From BACL27 sp964203235 (GTDB taxonomy: Bacteria > Actinomycetota > Acidimicrobiia > Acidimicrobiales > Ilumatobacteraceae), in the NCBI GenBank assembly GCA_964203235.1, contig CAXNLE010000001.1, positions 310,001 to 374,000 on the forward strand: a DNA stretch of 64,000 nucleotides, read 5' to 3'. Each line of letters opens with the position of its first letter. Positions within the stretch are counted from its first letter, which is position 1. A program made the translations under genes and the position numbers. A model generated the notes under the pieces. It did not search any database. It worked only from the letters and a program-made list of their open reading frames with translations, and had not been told where the DNA came from. Below are positions 33,978 through 42,998 of this stretch, piece by piece.

Positions 33978-35524
33978 GAGTCGAACACCTCTGGTCGCAA
34001 AGTCGGAAACAGAATCACATCTCTAATGCTTGAAGCACCGCTGAGAAGCATCACGAGTCGATCAATGCCGATACCGAGCCCACCGGTGGGTGGCAGACCG
34101 TATTCGAGTGCGCGCAAATAATCTTCATCGATTGTTCCGGCTTCAAGATTGCCGGCTGCTTTTGATTTTGCTTCTTCTGCAAATCTCTCGCGCTGTTCAA
34201 TCGGATCATTTAGTTCTGTGAAACCATTTGCAAGTTCATGTGTACCAACGAACAACTCAAATCGTTCAGTCAAGAACGGATCATCTCTGTCAACACGTGC
34301 AAGTGGCGAAATCTCAACCGGATGACCAGTCACAAAAGTCGGCTTAATCAAAGTTGACTCAGACTTTTCGGCAAAAATTTCTTCGATGATGCGCCCAGAA
34401 CCCCAACGCGTTTCGGTATGGATGCCGTGTTTCTTGGCAATTTCGCGCAAAGACTCGACACTTTGTGATGGATGAACTTTTTCTCCAACGGCTTCGCTGG
34501 CAAGATCAATCATCCGCACGCGACGCCACGGTTCGGCAAGATCAAATTCGGTGCCACGGATATTGACAAACGTCGTACCAAGTGCATCGCGAGCAGCATT
34601 TCGAATCAACACTTCAGTCAAATCCATAACGTCGGTGTGATCGGCGAACGCTTGGTATGACTCCATCATTGTGAACTCAGGATTATGCCGCGTTGAGACC
34701 CCTTCGTTGCGGAACACTCGACCGATCTCAAAGACGCGCTCCATGCCACCAACGATCAATCGCTTTAAGTGCAGTTCAAGTGCAATTCGCAAAAACAACT
34801 GCATGTCAAGTGTATTGTGATGAGTAATAAATGGTCGTGCGTGCGCGCCACCAGCCTCCATGTGTAGAACCGGAGTTTCGACTTCAATGTATTCGCGCTC
34901 GCTAAGAGTTCTTCTAAAACTCGAAATGGTTGCGTGACGAACTTCAAATACGCGACGCGCTTCGTCGTTGACAATTAAGTCGGCATAGCGCTGTCGGTAA
35001 CGAGTATCGATGTCTGTAAGTCCGTGAAATTTGTCGGGCAGTGGTCTAAGTGATTTTGAAAGCAAATAAACTGACGAAACTTTGACTGACAATTCTCCTT
35101 TTCGTGTTGTCATGATTAAGCCATGTGCGCCGACCCAGTCGCCAAGATCGAGATTATTGATTACATCAAACTGAGCATCACCGACGACTGACTTAGAAAC
35201 AAATAACTGAATGTCTGCACTGCGATCACGGATCGTGACAAAAATTAGCTTTCCTTGATCTCGCTTAAGCATGATTCGCCCCGCAACTGAAACAGATTCT
35301 TCGGTTTCATTGCCAGGCTCGAGGGGCGCAAACTTTTCGCGTAATTCACCAAGTGTGTGGGTGCGATCAAAGCGATACGGGTAAGGATTTACGCCAGTTG
35401 TTTTCAATTCATCAATTGCCGAAAGTCTGCGAGTGCGCTCAGCTTGAAAGCCAGATCGACTGTCAGAGATTTGATCTGTGTCTTGGCTAGTGTCTCGGTG
35501 CTCGTTATTATTTTCGGTTGTCAC
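33974..35524 (-). CDS. lysS: Lysyl-tRNA synthetase, class II
   Basis: LysS charges tRNA-Lys. The product has 516 residues from GTG 35524. The OB-fold anticodon-binding domain (about 55-170) has VSVAGRIMLKRDQGKLIFVTIRD. The class II core carries motif 1 (REYIEVETPVLHMEAGGAHARPF), motif 2 (FEIGRVFRNEGVSTRHNPEFTMME) and motif 3 (TGGLGIGIDRLVMLL), all intact. An extra polar N-terminus of about 25 residues precedes RRLSAIDEL. Downstream, dapD overlaps by 4 bases. The 86-base gap upstream probably holds its promoter. Confidence 0.98.
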   Translation of the reverse strand: MTTENNNEHRDTSQDTDQISDSRSGFQAERTRRLSAIDELKTTGVNPYPYRFDRTHTLGELREKFAPLEPGNETEESVSVAGRIMLKRDQGKLIFVTIRDRSADIQLFVSKSVVGDAQFDVINNLDLGDWVGAHGLIMTTRKGELSVKVSSVYLLSKSLRPLPDKFHGLTDIDTRYRQRYADLIVNDEARRVFEVRHATISSFRRTLSEREYIEVETPVLHMEAGGAHARPFITHHNTLDMQLFLRIALELHLKRLIVGGMERVFEIGRVFRNEGVSTRHNPEFTMMESYQAFADHTDVMDLTEVLIRNAARDALGTTFVNIRGTEFDLAEPWRRVRMIDLASEAVGEKVHPSQSVESLREIAKKHGIHTETRWGSGRIIEEIFAEKSESTLIKPTFVTGHPVEISPLARVDRDDPFLTERFELFVGTHELANGFTELNDPIEQRERFAEEAKSKAAGNLEAGTIDEDYLRALEYGLPPTGGLGIGIDRLVMLLSGASSIRDVILFPTLRPEVFDS

Positions 35525-35560
35525 ATTGCTCGCTTCATTAAAATTAGATAATCGCTATTG

Positions 35561-35620
35561 TAATTCGTTCAGACCGAAGCGACAGGGGCGAATTATCTGT
35601 TATTCAATAGCTATTCAATA
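35561..35620 (-). repeat. Inverted and direct repeats in the lysS upstream gap
   Basis: TAATTCG (35561-35567) and CGAATTA (35589-35595) are inverted repeats with a 21-base spacer. TATTCAATA occurs twice, at 35601-35609 and 35612-35620, the second copy covering the stop codon of the biotin carboxylase gene. The hairpin could be a weak terminator or leader structure between the carboxylase gene and lysS, both on the minus strand. It has no U-run. Confidence 0.4.
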
Positions 35621-37368
35621 ACGAGTAGAACATCACCAGCACCAACGGTGTCGCCGGCTTTGCAACTAATTTTCTTAATTGTCCCTGCTTTGTCTGCCTG
35701 AATTTGATTCTCCATTTTCATTGCTTCAAGCACTAAAACTGCTTCGCCTTCAGCCACAACTTGGCCTTCAGCTACTAGCAACTTAATTACTGTGCCTTGC
35801 ATTGGCGCTGTGACTGTGCCACTTGCTGCTGTTGCAGACTGACTCGCACTGCGAGATGCTGATCTAGTTTTCGTACTTTGCGAATTGCTACCTGTACCTG
35901 CGAATGGCGGCACCCAAACTTTGACATCAAATCGTTTACCGTTAACTTCGACAACAGTGTTTTTTTCAACGAGACCATCGCTGTTGGCCTGTGTCTCACC
36001 GGTCGTTGAAATAATTTTTGATAAATCCAAAGTCTCTTCAACCCACTTGGTCGAATGTTTCGTCGCGGCGAAATCTGGATGACGCAAAATCGCAAGGTCG
36101 GCTTGAATCGTCGTATGTAGACCTTCGATCTTGGTCTCTTCGAGCGCTCGAATTGTTCGCGCAATCGCAGTCTCACGATCTTTGCCCCAAACAATTAACT
36201 TTCCAATTAGATTGTCATAATATTGACTGACTGTGTCACCAGATTCGTAGCCACCGTCGAATCGAACACCAAAACCATCAGGTGTAGAGAGTTTTGTAAT
36301 CGTCCCAGGCGACGGCAAGAACTTTCCGGCTGTTGGGTTCTCGGCATTGATTCGCACCTCAATTGCATGACCACGACGAGCCGCTAAAACTTGCTTTTGT
36401 GACATTGGCAATTTCTCACCAGATGCGACTCGAATTTGCCACTCAACCAAGTCAATACCAGTAATAAGTTCTGTAACTGGGTGCTCAACTTGTAGACGAG
36501 TGTTCATTTCTAAAAAGAAAAACTCCTCATCCTGATAAATAAATTCAACAGTTCCAGCATTGAAGTAGCCAACTGCCTTTGCCGCTTTAACTGCGGCGGC
36601 ACCCATTTCTTCTTCTACGCCATCAGGTAATGCCGGTGCTGGGGCTTCTTCGATAAGTTTTTGGTGGCGTCGTTGCGCCGAGCAGTCGCGTGATGAAACC
36701 CACACGACGTTGCCGTGAGTGTCACCAACAAGTTGAATTTCAATATGTCGTGGCCACGAGAGGTATTTCTCAACATAAATTTCATCCCGGCCAAAAAAGG
36801 CTTTCGACTCACGCTGGGCTGAGTCCATTGCTTCTTGCACGCTCTTTTCGTCGCGCACAACTTTCATTCCGCGTCCGCCACCGCCGAATGCAGCTTTTAT
36901 TGCAACTGGCCAGCCATGGCTTTTGCCGAATGCCAAAATTTCGTCGGCGCTCTTTAGAAATTCTGTTGTGCCGGGCACGATTGGTGCACCGCCACGAAGT
37001 GCTGCTTTACGTGAAGAAACTTTGTCTCCCATTTCGACTATTGCTGCGGGCGGTGGTCCGATAAATGCGACACCCATATCTGTAATAGTTTTTGCAAAGT
37101 CGGCATTCTCGCTAAAAAAACCATAACCAGGGTGAACAGCGTCGGCGCCACTGAGTTTGATTGCTTCAATAATTGCATCAGTTTTTAGATAACTCTCAGC
37201 AGCAGTCGTTCCGCCCAGTGCAAATGCTTCATCAGCAAGTCGCACATGTAGCGCGTTGCGATCAAGTTCGCTATACACGGCGACTGTTGCGATGCCCATT
37301 TCGCGAGCGGTGCGGATTACTCGTACTGCGATTTCGCCTCGGTTGGCGATAAGGATTTTCTTTAACAC
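35611..37368 (-). CDS. Acyl-CoA carboxylase alpha chain: biotin carboxylase plus BCCP
   Basis: The product has 585 residues from GTG 37368. The biotin carboxylase part (1-450) begins with KKILIANRGEIAVRVIRTA, carries the ATP-grasp loop GGGGRGMK, then EEAPAP and FLEMNTRLQVEHPVTE. A Ser/Thr/Ala-rich linker (about 490-515) leads to the biotinyl domain, whose EAMKMEN places biotin on Lys551. This is the AccA3/PccA-type subunit of actinobacterial acyl-CoA carboxylases that make malonyl- or methylmalonyl-CoA. The carboxyltransferase beta subunit is not in the window. It is divergent from birA, which encodes the ligase that biotinylates it, with only 18 bases between start codons. Confidence 0.96.
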   Translation of the reverse strand: MLKKILIANRGEIAVRVIRTAREMGIATVAVYSELDRNALHVRLADEAFALGGTTAAESYLKTDAIIEAIKLSGADAVHPGYGFFSENADFAKTITDMGVAFIGPPPAAIVEMGDKVSSRKAALRGGAPIVPGTTEFLKSADEILAFGKSHGWPVAIKAAFGGGGRGMKVVRDEKSVQEAMDSAQRESKAFFGRDEIYVEKYLSWPRHIEIQLVGDTHGNVVWVSSRDCSAQRRHQKLIEEAPAPALPDGVEEEMGAAAVKAAKAVGYFNAGTVEFIYQDEEFFFLEMNTRLQVEHPVTELITGIDLVEWQIRVASGEKLPMSQKQVLAARRGHAIEVRINAENPTAGKFLPSPGTITKLSTPDGFGVRFDGGYESGDTVSQYYDNLIGKLIVWGKDRETAIARTIRALEETKIEGLHTTIQADLAILRHPDFAATKHSTKWVEETLDLSKIISTTGETQANSDGLVEKNTVVEVNGKRFDVKVWVPPFAGTGSNSQSTKTRSASRSASQSATAASGTVTAPMQGTVIKLLVAEGQVVAEGEAVLVLEAMKMENQIQADKAGTIKKISCKAGDTVGAGDVLLVIE

Positions 37369-37386
37369 GAGTTACTATTCTCGCTG

Positions 37387-38157
37387 ATGACAAGTACCGA
37401 TTACAACTGGCCCGAGAATTGGTTTGTGCGCAGAGTGTTGGAGACTGGCAGCACAAACACAGACTTATTTGCCGATGCCCTTGCTGGTGCGCCGAGCCAT
37501 AGCGTTTTAATGGCAGATAATCAGACTGCTGGTCGCGGTCGGCTTGACCGAACTTGGGAGGCAAAACCAGGGGAGAATCTTCTTGTCTCGCTTTTATTTC
37601 GCGGTGAATCAAATTTGCTGACGATGTGGCCGCGAATTGTCGCGCTCGCCGCGGCTCATTCGTGCCAAAAACTGTTTTCAAGCGGTCGGCTAAATGTCTC
37701 GTCTACTCCAATGATTAAATTGAAGTGGCCAAATGATCTGTTAATAGTTGATCGCAAACTCGGTGGCATGTTGAGTGTCGGCGATCAACAAAAAAAATTC
37801 GTAGTTGTAGGTATCGGTATCAACGTTGGCTGGGCACCACAAGAGGCTGTTTCTCTTAGTGAATTCTTTAGCGAGAAATCGCCAAGCCCAGTTGAATTAC
37901 TCGAAAATATGTTGCGCGAAATAACTCAAATTGAAAAATTGAGTTTGACCGAACAACACGAAAAATATGTTGCACTGTTATCAACACTTGGCAAAACAGT
38001 AAGAGTTGAGTTAACCAACGGTGCCGTGATCATAGGTCAAGCTCAAAATATTGACAATGAAGGTCGATTGGTAGTTGTAGAAACAAGCGATAATTTGACG
38101 CAGCACGTCATTGACACTGGTGATGTAGTGCACCTTCGCAACGCCAATCGCGGCTAA
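37387..38157 (+). CDS. birA: Biotin-[acetyl-CoA-carboxylase] ligase
   Basis: BirA attaches biotin to the carrier lysine of the carboxylase via biotinyl-AMP. The product has 256 residues. ETGSTNTDLF begins the catalytic domain, TAGRGRLDRTW is the biotin/ATP loop, LKWPNDLLI the biotin-binding segment and VVGIGINVGW a core strand. A C-terminal SH3-like domain ends the protein. There is no N-terminal helix-turn-helix, so it is a group I ligase without a repressor role. It faces the biotin carboxylase gene and probably shares regulatory DNA with it. Confidence 0.96.
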   Translation: MTSTDYNWPENWFVRRVLETGSTNTDLFADALAGAPSHSVLMADNQTAGRGRLDRTWEAKPGENLLVSLLFRGESNLLTMWPRIVALAAAHSCQKLFSSGRLNVSSTPMIKLKWPNDLLIVDRKLGGMLSVGDQQKKFVVVGIGINVGWAPQEAVSLSEFFSEKSPSPVELLENMLREITQIEKLSLTEQHEKYVALLSTLGKTVRVELTNGAVIIGQAQNIDNEGRLVVVETSDNLTQHVIDTGDVVHLRNANRG

Positions 38158-38169
38158 CTTTGAAATCGC

Positions 38170-39180
38170 ATGTCGCGATCAAAACTGAAAAATAATCGCA
38201 GAATTAGAAAGCAAATTTCTTTCACGCTATTTTTGGTTTTCAGTATCCTTGGTGCGCTACAAATTGTCGCAGCAACAAAATCTCAGTTGGCCACAGTTAG
38301 ACGCGACCTAGTCGCATCGTCGGCGTTATCTGCGCCAAACCCCGGGTTCGAGAATTACTTGCTTGTCGGCTCAGATTCGCGAGAAGGGGTAGACCCTAGT
38401 GATGCTGATTTCGCGGCAATTGGCGGCGAAGGCGAAATTTCGGGTCGCCGAAGTGACACTCTGATGATTTTTCACTACGACATTGCGACTGGTTCTGGAG
38501 CCTTGATTTCGTTTCCGCGCGACTTGTGGGTCAAGTTAGGTGATGGCCAAAAGGCTGGTCGAATTAATTCTGCCTACCAGTTAGGCACCGATGTGATCGT
38601 GCGCATAATGCAGACCGAGTTCGGTATACCGATTCATCATTATTTAGAAATTGATTTTCAAGGTTTCAAAGGGTTAGTAGACGCAATTGGTGGAGTGAAA
38701 ATTTGTCAGCAGTTTCCGTCGCGCGATAAACACACAGGGTTCTTTATGCCGGGTGGGTGTCACAACTTAGATGGTGTGCGTGCTTTGGCGTTTGCGCGCA
38801 GTCGTTTTTTTGAAACGAAAGTTGAAAACAAGTGGCAGATTGACGGATCATCCGACATCGGTCGCGGTAAACGGCAGCGTCAGTTCGTTGCAGCAATGTT
38901 GAATTCAGCAATCACTCGTGTGATCTCTAATCCATTTTCTGCGTCAAGTGCATTTGCCGGTGCCACTAAATCAATCATCACTGATGAAAATCTTGATTTA
39001 ACTGAATTTGCTAAAAAAGTAAGGCCGGCTGCCAATGGTGCGATCAGTCGATACTCGCTGGTGGTTTACGGTGATCGCGTTGGTGAAGATTCTGTTTTGC
39101 GCGTTGCTAAAGATGCAGCGCCGGTGCTCGCATTTTTTGGAGGCACAGGCCCGGCCCCTGAACTATTAGACGATAACTAG
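38170..39180 (+). CDS. LytR-CpsA-Psr (LCP) family cell-wall ligase
   Basis: The product has 336 residues. A basic cytoplasmic N-terminus and one membrane segment (about 17-38) anchor an extracytoplasmic LCP domain. Motifs are LLVGSDSREG (about 64-73), RRSDTLMIFHYD, SFPRDLWVKL, RINSAYQLG, AIGGVKIC and the arginine-rich RALAFARSR. LCP enzymes transfer undecaprenyl-linked polymers such as arabinogalactan, teichoic acids or capsule onto peptidoglycan. With glf and the GlfT2-like gene in the same window, a galactan-type polymer is an attractive substrate, though not shown. It follows birA by 12 bases. Confidence 0.94.
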   Translation: MSRSKLKNNRRIRKQISFTLFLVFSILGALQIVAATKSQLATVRRDLVASSALSAPNPGFENYLLVGSDSREGVDPSDADFAAIGGEGEISGRRSDTLMIFHYDIATGSGALISFPRDLWVKLGDGQKAGRINSAYQLGTDVIVRIMQTEFGIPIHHYLEIDFQGFKGLVDAIGGVKICQQFPSRDKHTGFFMPGGCHNLDGVRALAFARSRFFETKVENKWQIDGSSDIGRGKRQRQFVAAMLNSAITRVISNPFSASSAFAGATKSIITDENLDLTEFAKKVRPAANGAISRYSLVVYGDRVGEDSVLRVAKDAAPVLAFFGGTGPAPELLDDN

Positions 39181-39208
39181 TAGACGAGAACTAGTAAAAT
39201 CGAACTAG
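39167..39208 (+). repeat. 14-base tandem repeat across the LCP stop codon
   Basis: TAGACGATAACTAG (39167-39180) and TAGACGAGAACTAG (39181-39194) are adjacent copies differing at one base. A more diverged third unit, TAAAATCGAACTAG, follows at 39195-39208. The first copy encodes the last residues and contains the stop codon. Each unit ends in AACTAG, like the other CTAG-rich gene ends in this window. Confidence 0.85.
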
Positions 39209-39212
39209 AACT

Positions 39213-41240
39213 CTAGGCAGTTCTTGCCTTGGCGGCAAGTGGCGAGAATTCAGCGCTCGTAACTGGAATACCTATTTTGTTGCCTTGCACAAAATCACAG
39301 CCCAAAAGTTTCAAGCGTTGAGATTGATCTTCTGTGGTTACCCATTCTGCGACAACAGACATATTTAAAGAGTGAGCAAGTTGAATCACAGAGCGCACGA
39401 TCGGGTCATCATTGCCTTGCGAACCAATGTCGCGAATAAATGTGCCATCAAGCTTTAAGTAGTCAGCAGGAAAGTTACGTAAATTTACGAGTGATGAGAA
39501 CCCGGTGCCGAAGTCGTCAATTGCAAGTTTGATGCCGAGTCGCCGCAACGCGTTCAGCGTGCGCATAACGCCTCCTTTGTCGTCAAGCAAAGTTGATTCA
39601 GTGACTTCGAGGTCTACTTGATGTGGCTCGAGTTTGGCGTCGCGTAATGATGCCATTGTCCGTTCAACAAATGTTGCGTCGCGAAGTTGTCTCGCTGAAA
39701 CATTGATGTGCATTACAAAAGAATTATCAATTGACTTTGCATCTAGCCATTGGCGCATGTCAGCGCACGCTTGACGACCGACCCAATCGCCAATTGGTCC
39801 GATCAAACCAGATTCTTCAGCCAACGAAAGAAAGACCGGCGGGGTCAGCACACCGCGTTCTGGGTGTTGCCAACGCAACAATGCCTCTGCCCCAGCAATG
39901 CGACCAGTGTGTGTTGAAACAATTGGCTGGTAGACCAAAAATAGTTGATTAGTAGCCAATGCACGTTCGAGTTGTGCGCTTAGTGAACTTCGCTCGCGAG
40001 CGTTGGCACTCATTTCTTCGTTATACATTTCGCACCGGCCACGACCGCGTTGTTTAGCCAGATACATTGCGCTGTCGGCGTGATGCAACAAAGTGACAGC
40101 GGCATCGGCACTAGACATTTCATCCAGCAGCGAAGCGCTAGCCATTGCGATTCCGATACTTGCACTGGTTGTAATTTCGAATCCTTGTAAAATTTGGTCA
40201 CCAGTTACTGATGTTCTCATGCGATTGGCAACATCCATTGCGACTTGTTCATCGCCAAGACCATCGCAAAGAATCACAAACTCATCGCCACCTATGCGCG
40301 CCACAACATCTGATGGTCGCGTCGCACTGACAAGACGCTTAGACATGTTGACGATTAATTGATCTCCAACTGAGTGTCCGATTGTGTCATTGACATCTTT
40401 GAGTTTGTCTAGGTCTACAAATAAAACAGTCACGCCCCGCTTTAAAGTTCGAGAGCGATCAAGTGCCTCTGCAAGTTTGCGTAGAAATAAAACACGGTTT
40501 GGTAGACCGGTAAGTGCGTCGTGAGTGGCTTGACGCTGCAACTCATCTTGTGTTTGTTTTGATTCAGTTATGTCGCGAGCAATTGACGAATAATGTTCAA
40601 TCGCACCTTGCGAGTCGCGCACAATCTGCAAAACAACGTCGAGTGTGCGCATGATTCCGTCTGCGCTACGAAATCCAACTTCACCTTGCCAACGGTTTGA
40701 TGTTGTACCAGATGTAATTTCGCGAGGTAACTGATCGCGAATCGCCTGAATAAAAGTTTGAATCGCCGCGTCACTATTTGCTGGCGTCTCGTTTATCCCA
40801 ACAAGTTGTTGTGCGTAGTCGTTCGCGAACATCAATGCACCGTTGCGATCAAATACCAATACGGCATCGTGCGATGCATCTAGCAAACCGATCAGTTGTT
40901 CACTTAACATTCGTCGAGCGACCGCCTGGGTCACATCGTGAGCCGTGCCGATATAACTAGTCACGACACCAGCATTATTTTTTTGTGGTTGCGTCGAAAC
41001 TAAAATCCACATTGCCTCACCATTTGGTTGCCACAGACGAAACTCAAAATTGAATGGTGTCTGAGCTTCTTTTGCGAGTTGCCAAGCGCGTTCGGCAGCA
41101 GTTCGTTCTTGTGGTTGTGCGTTCACCCACGGTGCTGTTCCAACCACAAGCGGTGTTGCGGCTAGCGCAAGTGTTCTAAAAGCATCGTTGGCGGCGATCA
41201 ACCGACCATCAGTATCCGTCTCAAAAAGTGAGATCGGCAA
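39213..41240 (-). CDS. PAS-PAS-GGDEF-EAL c-di-GMP signalling protein
   Basis: The product has 675 residues. Two PAS domains (about 1-110 and 115-235) act as sensors. A GGDEF domain follows with intact RIGGDEF and an upstream RxxD inhibitory site (RPSD). The EAL domain keeps EALLRW, NVSARQL, EVTEST, IDDFGTGFSSL and KLDGTFI, so both synthesis and hydrolysis of c-di-GMP are chemically possible. No membrane segment is seen, suggesting a cytoplasmic sensor. The TTG at 41240 lies inside what looks like the first PAS domain. The frame stays open to 41276 with only CTG codons as further candidate starts, so the true start is uncertain. Confidence 0.93.
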   Translation of the reverse strand: MPISLFETDTDGRLIAANDAFRTLALAATPLVVGTAPWVNAQPQERTAAERAWQLAKEAQTPFNFEFRLWQPNGEAMWILVSTQPQKNNAGVVTSYIGTAHDVTQAVARRMLSEQLIGLLDASHDAVLVFDRNGALMFANDYAQQLVGINETPANSDAAIQTFIQAIRDQLPREITSGTTSNRWQGEVGFRSADGIMRTLDVVLQIVRDSQGAIEHYSSIARDITESKQTQDELQRQATHDALTGLPNRVLFLRKLAEALDRSRTLKRGVTVLFVDLDKLKDVNDTIGHSVGDQLIVNMSKRLVSATRPSDVVARIGGDEFVILCDGLGDEQVAMDVANRMRTSVTGDQILQGFEITTSASIGIAMASASLLDEMSSADAAVTLLHHADSAMYLAKQRGRGRCEMYNEEMSANARERSSLSAQLERALATNQLFLVYQPIVSTHTGRIAGAEALLRWQHPERGVLTPPVFLSLAEESGLIGPIGDWVGRQACADMRQWLDAKSIDNSFVMHINVSARQLRDATFVERTMASLRDAKLEPHQVDLEVTESTLLDDKGGVMRTLNALRRLGIKLAIDDFGTGFSSLVNLRNFPADYLKLDGTFIRDIGSQGNDDPIVRSVIQLAHSLNMSVVAEWVTTEDQSQRLKLLGCDFVQGNKIGIPVTSAEFSPLAAKARTA

Positions 41241-41301
41241 AGCCGTCAGCAGGGAAGCGGTGTTCGGGTCTATGCCTTAATCATGGCACGCAGGGCGTGT
41301 G

Positions 41302-41958
41302 TCATGGGGTTTGGGCGTAGAACCGTGTTTCAGCCGAATCGAAGGCGCTTGCTTGAATCGATTCAAATAACAATCTTGAGTCAGTCAGGGATTTTGGGTC
41401 AGGCTCAAATTCAAGCATTTGGTCGAGCGCATAAACCACGAGCAAATATTCATGCATTTCGCCGCCAGTCGTGCAAGGTCCGCTATAACCAGAATTGACT
41501 TTGGTGCCATTTGTGGTTGCGCCAACAATTGCGTCAGCCGGTATCCCACCTTCTTGGATTGAAGTTTCGTCTGGACTGATGTTCGCCATCACCCAAAGTG
41601 GTTTTTCAGGCGCAGCCAAGTCGATCAATGTGATCGCCAAACTTACAGCGTCAATTGAAGTATTTGAAATCTCGAGCGATGGAGAAATATTCGCTCCGTT
41701 ACATGTGTGTCGAGAGTCAATTGCGCCGCCATCAAGCCAAGTGCCGGTCACCGTAAAAATTGTCTGGAAACTTGAATCTTGCGCGACAGGTGTCGTCTCG
41801 GCGGTGGTCTCAACGATTTCTATTGATTCACCTTGCCCGGCGCCCGGCGCCCGCAGTTCACGACCATCAGTTGAACAAGCGGTAACCGCCACGGTGGTCA
41901 AGCAAAGCAATAAAATTGCTCCACGGATACGTGCTAGTTGATTAGTTTTTGTGATCAT
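41302..41958 (-). CDS. PEBP-family (YbhB/YbcL) lipoprotein
   Basis: The product has 218 residues. A signal peptide ends in the lipobox VTACS, making Cys28 the lipidated residue. A Thr/Glu-rich linker leads to the phosphatidylethanolamine-binding-protein fold: GAIDSRHTCNGANISPSLEI, LAITLIDLAAP, WVMANIS, and SGYSGPCTTGGEMHEYLLVVYALD near the ligand pocket. Bacterial members have no settled function; some bind small anions or lipids. It is divergent from mca. The lipid anchor implies action outside the membrane. Confidence 0.88.
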   Translation of the reverse strand: MITKTNQLARIRGAILLLCLTTVAVTACSTDGRELRAPGAGQGESIEIVETTAETTPVAQDSSFQTIFTVTGTWLDGGAIDSRHTCNGANISPSLEISNTSIDAVSLAITLIDLAAPEKPLWVMANISPDETSIQEGGIPADAIVGATTNGTKVNSGYSGPCTTGGEMHEYLLVVYALDQMLEFEPDPKSLTDSRLLFESIQASAFDSAETRFYAQTP

Positions 41959-42029
41959 TGAACTGTGTTTACGATATCGCAGTGTTTACAGCATCGCTGT
42001 ACTCATTACAGATCACTATCCTGCTTGAG

Positions 42030-42983
42030 ATGAGAAAAGCAATTTCGCCAGTGTTGCTACGTCACGATCTAGATGGCAACCAATTGTGCGCGTTGACAGT
42101 TCACGCTCACCCCGATGATGAAGCATCAAAGGGCGCGCCAACTTTCGCGAAGTACTGCGAGACCGGAGTACGAACTGTGCTTGTGTGTTGCACGGGTGGA
42201 GAAGAAGGCGATCTAAATAATCCTGCGCTCAAACAACCTGGAATGCCATTTCACGGGCTAGATGAAGTTGCTCAACAAAAATTAATGGAGTCTGTGCGTC
42301 CTGTTGAACTTGCTAAGAGTGTTGAAATAATTGGATTCAACAAATTACACATGCTTGGTTATCGCGACTCAGGAATGGATCAGAGTCCAAAAAATCTAAA
42401 CCCAGAATGTTTTCATATGGCAGATATGGATGAAGCCGTTGGTCGGCTGGTCAAACTTATTCGAACTGAAAAGCCTCACGTGATTGTCACTTATAACGAC
42501 GACCATCGTGGATATCCGCATCCTGATCATGTCAAAGTGCATGAGATAAGTATTCGAGCATTTGATCGTGCGGGTGACCCGAGTTGGTACCCAGATGCTG
42601 GGGCAGTGTGGCAGCCGTTGAAAATGTATTACTCAGTTTGGTCGCGCTCGCGTTTGACAGCCGTGCATGAGGCATTGTTGAGACTGCGTGGATCATCACC
42701 GTATGACGAAGATTGGTTTAGTCGCCCAAACATGGACGATCGAATTACAACCAAAATTAGAATTGAGAATTATCTTTGGGCGCGTTCTGGTTCTTTAAGA
42801 GCACACGCCACGCAAGTTGATGAGAATGAACCGTTCTGGTTTGGTCTCAGCGACGAAGAACTTGCTGAGGTCTATCCATTTGAAGATTGGATCTTGGCGA
42901 AGTCTTGCCTCGAGAATCATTCACCAGATGCGCAACATCTCGAGGATGATTTATTCGCCGGGATAAAACAGAGAGTTAGTTAG
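42030..42983 (+). CDS. mca: Mycothiol S-conjugate amidase-like PIG-L deacetylase
   Basis: Mca cleaves mycothiol conjugates of electrophiles to give an exportable mercapturate. I use ATG 42030, since codons upstream to 41958 add an unlikely N-terminus; this leaves 317 residues. The zinc motif AHPDDEASKG and GGEEGDL follow the N-terminal strand. YPHPDHVKVH carries the third ligand and is longer than in simple LmbE proteins, matching Mca and MshB. The C-terminal PYDEDWFSRPNMDDRITTKI segment resembles Mca more than MshB. It suggests this organism makes mycothiol, although no mshA-D gene is here. Confidence 0.85.
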   Translation: MRKAISPVLLRHDLDGNQLCALTVHAHPDDEASKGAPTFAKYCETGVRTVLVCCTGGEEGDLNNPALKQPGMPFHGLDEVAQQKLMESVRPVELAKSVEIIGFNKLHMLGYRDSGMDQSPKNLNPECFHMADMDEAVGRLVKLIRTEKPHVIVTYNDDHRGYPHPDHVKVHEISIRAFDRAGDPSWYPDAGAVWQPLKMYYSVWSRSRLTAVHEALLRLRGSSPYDEDWFSRPNMDDRITTKIRIENYLWARSGSLRAHATQVDENEPFWFGLSDEELAEVYPFEDWILAKSCLENHSPDAQHLEDDLFAGIKQRVS

Positions 42984-42998
42984 CTAGTTAACTAGCTA
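42981..42998. repeat. Perfect 18-base palindrome containing two convergent stop codons
   Basis: TAGCTAGTTAACTAGCTA is its own reverse complement, with no spacer. Its first TAG is the mca stop codon (42981-42983). On the minus strand it contains the stop of the ChbG-like gene (complement of 42992-42994). It may act as a bidirectional stop or terminator, although no U-run flanks it. It shares the CTAGTTAACTAG core with 19858-19869. Confidence 0.85.

Noticed and set aside
35561..35595. T-box or lysine riboswitch ahead of lysS
   Set aside because: The gap is only 86 bases, and neither the T-box sequence nor the multi-helix lysine aptamer can be found. A simple inverted repeat is all that is supported.
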